Shown piece after piece: positions 24,402 through 32,178 of a DNA stretch of 32,195 nt (positions are counted from its first letter, which is position 1; the number at the start of each line of letters is the position of its first letter). The DNA lies in assembly GCA_963579025.1 (NCBI GenBank), contig CAUZFZ010000129.1, positions 1 through 32,195 on the forward strand, in the 5' to 3' direction. Origin of the DNA: CAUZFZ01 sp963579025. Its GTDB lineage: Bacteria > Planctomycetota > Planctomycetia > Planctomycetales > Planctomycetaceae. Below the pieces are notes generated by a model. It did no database searches. It saw only the letters and a program-made list of their open reading frames with translations, and was not told where the DNA came from. Both the position numbers and the translations under genes were made by a program.

Positions 24402-25421
24402 TCACGGGGCGTGAAGCAGTCGAATCTTGCGGTCAATATGGTCAAGGACGAGTGGCAGGAAGACGATCCCGGTATAGTGATTCGCAGGCATGCGGATGTG
24501 ATGCACGTTGTCCAGCCCGGCCGCTTCCGCCAGGACAACTGCGTTTCGGATCGGAACGACAGAGTCATGCGTCCCGGAGTACAGCCATGTCGCCGCCGGA
24601 TCGACCCGATGAGCAATGCGCGTCGGCTCAATAATCTGCGTGAGCGACCGCAGCCGCTCATTTGTCAGACCTGCTTCCTCAAGTTTCTCTCGAACTTTGG
24701 CTGTGTCCCTGCTGCCCGTCTGGATCAGGTCATACAGATCGCCGCCAGCCAGTAGTAGAAACACACTTTGAAAACCGTCATCAAGACCGGCTGCCGTCGC
24801 GCACACAAATCCGCCGAGACTCGTTCCCTGCAGTGCGATGTGCCGATGATCAACCATTGGAAGGACAGCCACGGCATCGCGTGCTCGCCGTACATCTGCA
24901 ATGGCCTGTCGAATCACTGTCGGCAGATCGACATTGTCGGGTCTGCTTCGTCCCGTTCGCCGCTCGCCGTAGAACGGCAGATGCAGAAGAAACGTGTGCA
25001 GACCGCGGCGCTGCAAACCTCGAGCGATAAACCGTCCGGCCGTCATTCCACTACCCGATTCGTGAACAACAATGACGGCCGGTGCGGAGCACGGTGAACT
25101 GGTGCCATCCCGTGCGACATACCACTCCATCGCCACGCGGTCGTTTCGGACATCTCCACTGCTGACTGGCGACGGGTAGCGGACAAGTACATCGCCGCGA
25201 TCGAGTCGGGCGTCTTCAAGATGCACGTCAAACGCAGCGGAGTCCCAGGTAAGTCCCGCCAGACATTCACGGGCATCGGCAGACGGTTCGTCACCCACGT
25301 CCAGCGAATCTGTCGTGGCAAACGATCGGGTCGCCGGGAAGACTGACTCTTCGGCTCGGGCAACGGACAGCAAGATCAGCGTCACACCAGTAACGCAGCA
25401 GATGACTCGCACAGCCTGCAT
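24402..25421 (-). CDS. Exported alpha/beta hydrolase (dienelactone-hydrolase-like)
   Basis: 339 residues with an N-terminal signal peptide (VICCVTGVTLILLSVARAEE), so probably periplasmic. The alpha/beta-hydrolase fold is shown by VIVVHESGSGM (oxyanion region) and the nucleophile elbow GTSLGG with Ser201. Candidate acid Asp286 is in YSGTHDSVVP and candidate His315 in MPANHYTG. The substrate is unknown; an ester or amide is likely. It starts 15 bp behind the C45-type gene on the same strand, so the two form an operon and may process related compounds. Confidence 0.86.
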   Translation of the reverse strand: MQAVRVICCVTGVTLILLSVARAEESVFPATRSFATTDSLDVGDEPSADARECLAGLTWDSAAFDVHLEDARLDRGDVLVRYPSPVSSGDVRNDRVAMEWYVARDGTSSPCSAPAVIVVHESGSGMTAGRFIARGLQRRGLHTFLLHLPFYGERRTGRSRPDNVDLPTVIRQAIADVRRARDAVAVLPMVDHRHIALQGTSLGGFVCATAAGLDDGFQSVFLLLAGGDLYDLIQTGSRDTAKVREKLEEAGLTNERLRSLTQIIEPTRIAHRVDPAATWLYSGTHDSVVPIRNAVVLAEAAGLDNVHHIRMPANHYTGIVFLPLVLDHIDRKIRLLHAP

Positions 25422-25436
25422 ACAACATTCTCACTT

Positions 25437-27278
25437 CTATTCTGACTGGTTCTGATCCGCAGGCGTCATCGATTTCAGCAGGGCTGTCAGGTCGAGCCGT
25501 ACATAAGGCCGTTCCGCCGCCGGAGACTTGTGATCGGCGTTAGCAACGTACAGGACGCCGTCTGCGGGTACGAACAGAACGTTGTGCAGGTTCGACTTCA
25601 TCGCCACCGGCCGACTCATCAGCCACTTCCCAAGCTCTGCGTCTAACTGGCCGTGCTTTTCCTCAACCCGTTCGCGAAGTTTCTGAAGACGGCTTCCGGA
25701 TGACAGCACGACCACGTCTTCAATTCCTTCACCAAGTCGCGGATGTGTCTGACCCGGAAGAACGAACTCGATCGACTCAGGCAACGCGGACACGCCCACC
25801 GCCCGATTCGTCTTCCCGTCTGCGAAGACATAGTAGTACTCACACGTCCGCGGGCTGTTCTTCCACAGGTTCATAACTTCGTCGAGCGTATCACACTCTT
25901 CCAGAGCCCGTCGCATCAGTGTGGCCATCGGAGCACCATCCCACTGTCCTTCACCACGTCCACCCATTTCACCAAGCGAAATGGCCCGGGCATTCATTCC
26001 ACTGACACTGCCGATGAATCCAGCGTATCCAACATTCGCAAATGGAATTTTCCCATCGACCTTGACGATAAACGTCGTTGCCGCATCCTGCAGTCCGATC
26101 GCGGTCATGTAGTCCAATACGCGACCGTGATACAGCTTTCCGTCCTTCGTCGCCTTTCCGAACACTGCGAATCCAGAACAGTGGAACAATTCAGGGAACA
26201 CGTTGAGGGCCTCGACGAGTTGCTCATCAAGTCCCAGCGCCGCCGCCATGGCCCGTGCTTCGACCTTATGTCGCTCCGGGATGTGTGGTGCCAGTCGCTT
26301 GTAAGCCGCTTCCAGGTCGTGTCGGAACCAGCGGCCCGTGCGTATCGTCTGAGCTGTGCCAAATGTGAACAGCACCGAATCGATGCACGCCTGAGCTTCG
26401 GACTTGAGCAGTTCGCCGTGAGCTTGCCCGACTTCTTCGGGAGACCCCTGCAACAATGCAACCCTCTGTCCGCCGATCCACCGCAACTCACCGTGTTGGA
26501 CATTGCGCTCGATCCGCTGGGGAGTCGTCAGGACAGGAGCCGGTGCGAGAATCTCTGATGCCCGTCGTACGCCGCGAGCCAATTGTCGCTCCAGTTCGAC
26601 GCGGTCGAGTTCGACCATACGATAGCCAGGCCACTCATCGAATGACGGCGCTGCGGAGACGTCATGGCTGATGGCGACACGAACCTGAGCCTTGCCGGAG
26701 TGAAACTCGATGACTCCCTCATCGATCGGTGCCAGCGTACCCTGACTCCCGTTCCAGACGCCGGACTCTGGATCAAACTTCCAGTCCGGTAAGGCCATCA
26801 GCAGAAAGCCGGCCCCCTGCACACCCACTGCTGACAGGATGGGGGAGATCACGGCCGCCGTTGAACGAGGGCTCAGCAACCGCGACAGGACTCCACTCGG
26901 AGCCAGCCGGTCGGTGGAATCCACCTGTCCACGCCCCAGAAATACCACCTGATGCAGGGGCAGCGCGAAAGCCGTTTCCTGTGCATCGCGCTGCAACAGC
27001 ACTTCATAATCACTGTGCTTCAATTCGAGTCGAAATGACTCATCGCCAAAGCGCAACAGCCGCCCGGAAATCGTCTGCAGCCGCCCATCAATCGGGACGT
27101 CAACTTTGACAGTCAGTTCAAATCGATCGACCTGACCGGTCAACGCCCGCAGCAGCGGGATGACACTCTTAATCAGTGCGTCTTCGGGCGAAGTCTCCGC
27201 AACCAGTGGCGATGCGATACGGGCCCAGCACAACGTGACAAGAAGAAGTCGTGAATATCGCAATCGGCTGGCAGGCAT
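25437..27278 (-). CDS. Exported C45/Ntn-type acyltransferase-hydrolase (AAT-like)
   Basis: 613 residues: signal peptide (LLLVTLCWARIASPLVAE), then about 240 residues that look like a separate lipid- or ligand-binding beta domain. The C45 acyl-CoA:6-aminopenicillanate acyltransferase-like fold follows from about 265. Candidate nucleophile Cys367 is in FPELFHCSGFAVFGK, where members of the family cut themselves to free the N-terminal Cys. DGKLYHGRVLDY and GFIGSVSGMNARAISLGEMGG follow as in the family. These enzymes hydrolyse or transfer acyl groups from amides; the substrate here is not known. It is the first gene of the operon with the alpha/beta hydrolase. Confidence 0.85.
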   Translation of the reverse strand: MPASRLRYSRLLLVTLCWARIASPLVAETSPEDALIKSVIPLLRALTGQVDRFELTVKVDVPIDGRLQTISGRLLRFGDESFRLELKHSDYEVLLQRDAQETAFALPLHQVVFLGRGQVDSTDRLAPSGVLSRLLSPRSTAAVISPILSAVGVQGAGFLLMALPDWKFDPESGVWNGSQGTLAPIDEGVIEFHSGKAQVRVAISHDVSAAPSFDEWPGYRMVELDRVELERQLARGVRRASEILAPAPVLTTPQRIERNVQHGELRWIGGQRVALLQGSPEEVGQAHGELLKSEAQACIDSVLFTFGTAQTIRTGRWFRHDLEAAYKRLAPHIPERHKVEARAMAAALGLDEQLVEALNVFPELFHCSGFAVFGKATKDGKLYHGRVLDYMTAIGLQDAATTFIVKVDGKIPFANVGYAGFIGSVSGMNARAISLGEMGGRGEGQWDGAPMATLMRRALEECDTLDEVMNLWKNSPRTCEYYYVFADGKTNRAVGVSALPESIEFVLPGQTHPRLGEGIEDVVVLSSGSRLQKLRERVEEKHGQLDAELGKWLMSRPVAMKSNLHNVLFVPADGVLYVANADHKSPAAERPYVRLDLTALLKSMTPADQNQSE

Positions 27279-27382
27279 CGTGGCTCCCTCAGCGGACAGG
27301 ATTCGCAGGGTGCCGGAAAGTGTACTCGGATTGAACCCGTTGAGACCAGAAGCCGCCTCAAGTCGAACACTATCCAGAAGAC

Positions 27383-27634
27383 GTGGACTGGGAAGTGGAA
27401 TTCCCTTCGTATGACAGACACCGTTCGGGCATCATGGAATTCAAAACACTGGCACTGTCTCGCGACGGTTACCGTTGCCGGCAGTGCGGTGCCCGTATCA
27501 CGTACGAGGAATCACAGGCCGATCACATCAGGCCCGTCAACAGCTTTGCCAGCTATCGGCAGGCTCACTCCTGGGACAACATCCAGACACTCTGCCTGGA
27601 ATTTCACAAGGGGAAGACCTGCCGGAGTTGTTGA
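27383..27634 (+). CDS. Small HNH-endonuclease-like protein, possibly decayed
   Basis: About 83 residues from a GTG at 27383; an ATG at 27434 is an alternative. It shows the HNH core: YRCRQCG (first zinc pair), ADHIRPV (first His), WDNIQTLC (Asn), FHKGKTC (last His). In the usual fold the last part is CxxCH; here the second Cys is Phe (LCLEFHK), so one zinc ligand is lost. There is no good ribosome site. The same frame stays coding-like for about 14 codons upstream of GTG, up to a TGA. It may be the tail of a larger broken gene. The 143 bp to the end of the next gene hold only a weak 6-bp hairpin (27655-27670). Confidence 0.5.
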   Translation: MDWEVEFPSYDRHRSGIMEFKTLALSRDGYRCRQCGARITYEESQADHIRPVNSFASYRQAHSWDNIQTLCLEFHKGKTCRSC

Positions 27635-27777
27635 GAAACGTCTGGACAGCCGGATGCAGGAAAACCTGCACGCCCGTTTGGGGTTGGGGCCGAGTGCAAT
27701 TCCCCGGCCTACGCCATGTGTGGCAAGATCATCGGCGCGCGGCGTGTACGAGCAATGCGGCAGGGAGTCCGATTACG

Positions 27778-28713
27778 TCAGAGGGATTTCTCGCTGCGAA
27801 ACTTCATATCCATCCATGTGCGGTAGGTTTCCAGGCGGTCTCGCATGAAGTGGAACATGCCTTCGTTGTCGGCAGCTGTTTCGTAGACCGAGATCGTCTT
27901 GGGACCGAAGGCTTCGGTCTGCAGACGGCAGACTTCAATAACGCCGTAGATCAACCAGCCTCCGCGTCGCAATTCCGGCAGGACATAACCATTCACGTAG
28001 TAGTAATGGTCTTTGAGGGGCGACTCCTGGCACTGGATCCAGCCGACCACTTCGCCCTGCCTGCGGATGACAACGCTGCATTGAGGAATGAAGGACGCGT
28101 CCTCCTGAGTCTTCCAGGGAGCGAAGTTCTTCTCCTCCGGGGCAAGGTGGTGTTCGACCAGTTGATTGATTCGGTCACGGTCGCTGTCGGTCAGGTCATC
28201 CCATGTTGAAAACGTGCAGCCGCTTCGATCAAGCCGGCGAAAAAACGGAGCCCAGTCCTGAGCGGCTCGCAGTGACCAGTCTGCTGGTCCTGCCACACGG
28301 TACTGCACCATTTCCGGCCTGTTCCAACCCGCCTTTTCCAACAGTCCTTCGAACGCAACCGGATTGGCCATGCGGCTGACATGGAACGCCGTTAGCCGGT
28401 TCGTTCCATGTTCCCGGGCGGCCTGCTCGCAGCGCTGTAACAGTTGCAGTCCGAGTCCCAGGCGGCGGTACGCCCGGTCGACCATCACGGAATTCAGACG
28501 TCGCTGCCCGTAATGGTCAGCGGACAGCAATGCCAGTCCGATCGGTGTTCGGTCCTCCGACCAGACGCCAAATGCGATCCGTAATCGGAGGTCATCCTCA
28601 GACTCGTCGGTGTCCTCGCCGGTCAGCATGTACCGCATTCGTGGATACGTCAGTCCGGAGAACTCCGCAGCATCAGGGAGTTCCAGCCGCACGATTTCAG
28701 TTGGCATTTTCAT
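27778..28713 (-). CDS. GNAT-family N-acetyltransferase, two tandem GNAT-like domains
   Basis: 311 residues. The first domain (about 1-160) has the acetyl-CoA loop VDRAYRRLGLGLQLLQRCEQ (motif A, R/QxxGxG/A type). The second (about 165-311) has the weaker VLPELRRGGWLIYGVIEVCR. The substrate is unknown. The start is 28713 (MKM) or 28707 (MPTEIV); neither has a strong ribosome site. The gene begins 18 bp from a 154-bp inverted-repeat element that therefore occupies its upstream region, where its promoter would be expected. Confidence 0.86.
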   Translation of the reverse strand: MKMPTEIVRLELPDAAEFSGLTYPRMRYMLTGEDTDESEDDLRLRIAFGVWSEDRTPIGLALLSADHYGQRRLNSVMVDRAYRRLGLGLQLLQRCEQAAREHGTNRLTAFHVSRMANPVAFEGLLEKAGWNRPEMVQYRVAGPADWSLRAAQDWAPFFRRLDRSGCTFSTWDDLTDSDRDRINQLVEHHLAPEEKNFAPWKTQEDASFIPQCSVVIRRQGEVVGWIQCQESPLKDHYYYVNGYVLPELRRGGWLIYGVIEVCRLQTEAFGPKTISVYETAADNEGMFHFMRDRLETYRTWMDMKFRSEKSL

Positions 28714-28731
28714 CGAGTCGTCACCGCTAAG

Positions 28732-28885
28732 CTAAGGGACCGCGGCGAAATTCAACCGGCAAGTAGGTCCTGCCTGCCGGGCAGGACCAGCCGAACGATG
28801 GTCCTCTCCGGCAGAGAGGACCTACTGCAGGCTGCGCCTGCTTCATGCCGGCAGTTGCCGGTTTAATTTCGACGCGGCCCCTAAG
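28732..28885. mobile_element. MITE-like element carrying the two-hairpin repeat (locus A)
   Basis: Outer terminal inverted repeats of 31 bp (28732-28762 and 28855-28885) match at 27 of 31 positions; the outermost part reads CTAAGGGACCGCG on the left. Inside lie hairpin unit alpha (28762-28788) and hairpin unit beta (28800-28826). No protein gene is inside. No clear target-site duplication was seen. The size and terminal repeats fit a non-autonomous, MITE-like element. Confidence 0.6.
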
Positions 28886-28912
28886 AGAATCGGGCCGGGC
28901 GATCAAAGAAAC

Positions 28913-29074
28913 TCACAGCGCGGCGGCAGCCAACGCGGCGGCAAGCAACATGAACAGCAGAGCCATCCAGACGAGACTCCGTCGGCCTGAGACGAGTGTC
29001 AGCGGCGCGTCGGATTCGAATGGTCCCTGAAATCGCTCAAGAACTTCTTGTCGGAAAAGAGAACGTCGGGGCAT
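28913..29074 (-). pseudogene. 53-residue fragment like the N-terminus of an NHLM-type HlyD secretion protein
   Basis: ATG at 29074 with GGGAG 6-7 bases upstream (AGGGAGCCGCGT). The product is MPRRSLFRQEVLERFQGPFE, then SDAPLTLVSGRRSLVWMALL, then FMLLAAALAAAAL and a TGA. The arrangement FRQxxLxRxxxPxxxDxxLxLxxxRxxL followed by a membrane helix matches, from memory of the family, the start of the HlyD-type membrane fusion protein of NHLP bacteriocin export systems. The rest of that protein (about 250 residues or more) is missing; a MITE-like element follows. It lies 125 bp behind the ABC transporter on the same strand. It could still be made as a short membrane peptide. Confidence 0.5.
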
Positions 29075-29105
29075 ACGCGGCTCCCTGTGTGAACAGACTT
29101 CGGAA

Positions 29106-29197
29106 AGTAGGTCCTGCCTGCCGGGCAGGACCTGATGCTGACGGTCCTGTCAGAGGACCAGCAGACTGACGGTCCTGCCCGGCAGGCAGGACCTACT
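29106..29197. repeat. Two-hairpin palindromic repeat, locus B (alpha with inverted alpha)
   Basis: Unit alpha at 29106-29132 and its exact inverted copy at 29171-29197 (27 of 27). A third small hairpin, GGTCCTGTCAGAGGACC, lies in the 38-base middle. The element starts one base after the stop codon of the transporter gene (29199-29201), so it probably forms the end of its transcript. Confidence 0.85.
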
Positions 29198-30804
29198 TTC
29201 ATCCACTTTCTTCCCGTTCTCTGGCATGCAGGCGGGACAGTGGTCCGTCGACGTTGAACAGTTCCAGCGGCGATCCCGACTGTACGACGCTGCCGTCATC
29301 AATCACGAACACGCGGTCGGCGAACTTCACTGTACTGGCTCGGTGAGCGACGAAAACGCAGGTGATCCCCAGAGACCTGAGGTTGTCAAAGATCCGCGTC
29401 TGCAGGTCCTCATTCAGAGCACTGGTTGCTTCGTCGAGCAGCAGGACCCGCGGTTCGCGCAGAACCTTTCCAGCGACCAGCAGCCGTTGCTTCTGGCCGC
29501 TGGAAAGCATGTTGTCCTGGAGGATGGTCTGGATACCCATCGGCATGCGGCGGATGTCATCGTCCAGTGCGGCGATACGAGTGGCTTCCCAGATCGCGTC
29601 CATGCCGTACGGGGATGAACCGGCGAGATTGCCACGCAGCGAGCAGACGTCAAGTCGGTCTTCCTGGAGCACTGCCCCGATTCGGGAACGCAGACGTGAA
29701 AGGTCCCAGCGTTCCAGGGGAATTCCATCAAACAACACCTGACCGGCGTGAGGTCGCTCGAAGTCCAGCATCACGCGCAGGAGCGTCGATTTGCCGCCGC
29801 CGGACGGACCTGCCAGTGCGACGAACTCGCCAGGCGCGACGTGGAGATCAAGATTCCGGAGCACTGGTCGACTGCTGTTGTGCTCGTCGGGCGAAGAGTC
29901 GTGGTCGGCAGAACCTCGCTGGTCACGCGTGCCGTCGTAGCTGAAGGTGACACCGCGTACTTCGATCCCGCCACGCAGTTCCGCGCGATGGCGATCACCT
30001 TCGCTGGATTCAAAGTCCGACTGCAGCAGTCGCTCGCCTTCCTCACGCTCCAGACGCAGCCGCACCACGTCGGCGATCGTCTTCGTCATCGCGGGAAGTA
30101 CAGACACTGCGACGCCGAATGCCCAGATGACGCCGCAAATTACGGTGGGCTCGATGGCGCTGGCGAGGATGGCCCAGGCGAGCGTTAATACGGCTACTGG
30201 CGGGTACCAGTCTTCCCACAGGCTCTGCAGGAACTGCCGTCGTCGCAGTCGCTCGTCCAGCGAAACTTCGCCCCGCCAGCGTCTGATCCATTCGTTGATG
30301 ACCGGTCGCTCGCTGTCAGCGGACCACAATCGAGCGATGCCTCGGAGTGCGTCGAACAGGAACGCGGAATTCTTCATCGACAGCTCACGGCGTTTTCGTT
30401 CGTCCGGCAGCCCTCGAACGGCCTGAGCTGCGGTGACGATCAGCGGCAGGACCAGCAGGCCGATCGCCACTGCCCCGGTCAGCGGACTGAACCAGACGAT
30501 CAGTGCGATGGCCAGCAGCATTGCGGTCCCGGACCGCACGAGCTGGAACATTGCTTCGACAGCACCAGTGCACCAGTCCGATGCGCTCCTGGTCCGACGT
30601 GACAGTTCGCCGGCCCGCCGTGTGCGAAAGTAAGCGACCGGTAGCCGATAGATGCGTTCCCACAACCCGGCATTTGCCGCGTACTCCAGTTTTGCCTGGC
30701 AACGCATCTCGGCGAGCGTCTGGACGATCGCAAACAACAGCGTGCTGACTGCCGTGAGACCCACTGCGGCCAGCATCAGACCGGGCCGCTCGACTTTGGA
30801 CCTG

Positions 30805-30898
30805 AGTAGGTCCTGCCTGCCGGGCAGGACCCGCTCGGGCAGGACCCGGCCGTCTGGTCGCGTCACGCTGCTGGTCCTCTCCGGCAGAGAGGACCTAC
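30805..30898. repeat. Two-hairpin palindromic repeat, locus C, in frame inside the transporter
   Basis: Alpha at 30805-30831 and beta at 30873-30898 (last base differs). Translated with the gene it gives a 30-residue insert containing RSSLPERT and VLPGRQDLL. The insert sits between the first two predicted membrane helices of transporter 2, so probably in a loop outside the membrane. Confidence 0.85.
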
Positions 30899-31931
30899 GG
30901 CTTTCCAGGACAGTTACTTCCCCTCCGAAACACAAAACAGCCGCAACCGCGGGTGTCAGGGCGAGCACGCTGAGAAACAGGCTGCACAGGACTGCGAGCA
31001 ACGCATCCGTCCGAGCCAATGGCAGCGACGCGCTGACCAATTGCGGCAGTCGCGTAACGCGGTCGGACAGGCGCGAGTTGAGACACCACGTCTGACGGTC
31101 GATCTGGCTGGCCACGTCTGCCGTCAGGCAGCGACGCGTTCCATCGCGAGGATCAATCATCAGACACGGCCCGTCGCTTCGCGACAACAGCGCGACCGGG
31201 TGACGATCGTCTCCCAGAAAACCGATCATCGGACCGTTGTCGCGCTGCCACCAGTTGTCATTGACCAATCTCACGCGGCGAGACATCAGTCCGGCATCAC
31301 GGGCGAGTTGGACCACACCCGCGTCACCGCACGCGATTCTGGACCGCTGCGTTTCCGACGAGCCGTCGTTTGGAACCTCAGCGGACCTGGGCCGGCATCC
31401 TGATGCCTGCGAAACGAGTTTGAACGCTTCACGCAACGCGTCCTCTGCAGGGGCGAACGGTTCATCAGACTTCGTCGGTGCCGAATCGCTTCCAGGGTGA
31501 AACGGGCTGTCTGTGAGAGGCTCGCTGTCTTCCTTCTCCACAGAGGACGGCCGGTCGCCATCGGGCACGATCCGGCCCTGTTCGAATCGAATGACTTCGT
31601 CGCATCGCTGAAGCGTACTGACTCGATGCGTAATGACGATCAGCGTGCAGCCGCGACGACGCAGGTTCTGCAGGATGCGTTCTTCCAGGCTTGGCTCCAG
31701 CGAGTCAACCGCCTCGTCCAGGATAACAATCGACGGATTGCGAATCAGTGCCCTGGCGATCTCGATGCGCTGCCGCTGTCCGCCACTGAAGTTCACGCCA
31801 CGTGACGCCACTCGGACATCAAGGCCCAGGTCACGGTCCGTGAGCACGTCGTCCAGACAGGCGTCCCTGACGGCTGCCTGCAGGTCTTCTTCCGACGGGG
31901 TCCACCCAATGGCATCAGAGTTGGCGTTTTG

Positions 31932-32037
31932 AGTAGGTCCTGCCTGCCGGGCAGGACCAACAGATTCGCATTCAGTAGGTCCTGCCTGCCGGGCAGGACC
32001 CGTCCTGCCGGGTCCTCTCCGGCAGAGAGGACCTACT
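31932..32037. repeat. Two-hairpin palindromic repeat, locus D, with doubled alpha unit
   Basis: Alpha at 31932-31958 and again at 31974-32000, beta at 32011-32037. On the minus strand it is translated in a different frame from locus C, giving GPARQAGPT twice and VGPLCRRGP. It lies in the middle of the truncated first ATPase, between the absent N-terminal half and the LQAAVRDACLDDV helix. Confidence 0.85.
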
Positions 32038-32040
32038 TTT

Positions 32041-32178
32041 TCCACAACTCTGGGGCCATTGGGCGTTAGCCGAATGGCACTTGTTTTAGATAGATGTTGA
32101 TAAAAGCGTGAATTGACGAAGGTTGGGTACAGCATTTGCGCCATGAGATTGACTTCTCTTGAAAGGAGTCATTCTGGC
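32041..32178 (+). mobile_element. Possible left end of an insertion sequence
   Basis: The first ATPase loses all similarity here. The region contains GCCATTGGGCGTTAGCCGAATGGC (arms GCCATT/AATGGC, near 32055-32078) and leads into a strong ribosome site at the window edge. The combination suggests the leader of a transposase gene, but no transposase sequence is inside the window. Confidence 0.3.

Larger units (their letters stand above)
29199..32144 (-). pseudogene. NHLM/NHLP-type peptide exporter: truncated ATPase 1 fused to complete ABC transporter 2
   Basis: 981-codon open frame. Residues 1-36 look non-native and 37-72 are repeat-derived. Residues about 75-195 are only the second half of an ABC ATPase: FSGGQ 119-123, Walker B IVILDE 139-144, H173. 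The Walker A, the membrane part and any C39 peptidase are absent. From about 225 a second transporter follows with the N-terminal domain of NHLM transporter 2 (DNWWQRDNGPMIGFL) and membrane helices from about 375. Its full ATPase has GPSGGGKST near 780, an altered signature LSSGQKQR near 878 and LLLDEATSAL. These systems export NHLP-leader peptides with HlyD and a peptidase-ABC partner. Transporter 2 may still be intact; ATPase 1 cannot work alone. Confidence 0.75.

Noticed and set aside
27475..28209. 244-codon plus-strand frame
   Set aside because: Mostly antisense to the GNAT gene, and the first part overlaps the HNH gene out of frame.
28999..29202. 67-codon minus-strand frame starting MKVGPACRAGP
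   Set aside because: Its start is translated repeat sequence (locus B) and the rest is out of frame with the better supported HlyD-like fragment.
28762..32037. Regularly repeated palindromes as a CRISPR array
   Set aside because: Copies are few, unevenly spaced over 3.3 kb, inverted in pairs and partly inside a gene; there are no uniform spacers.
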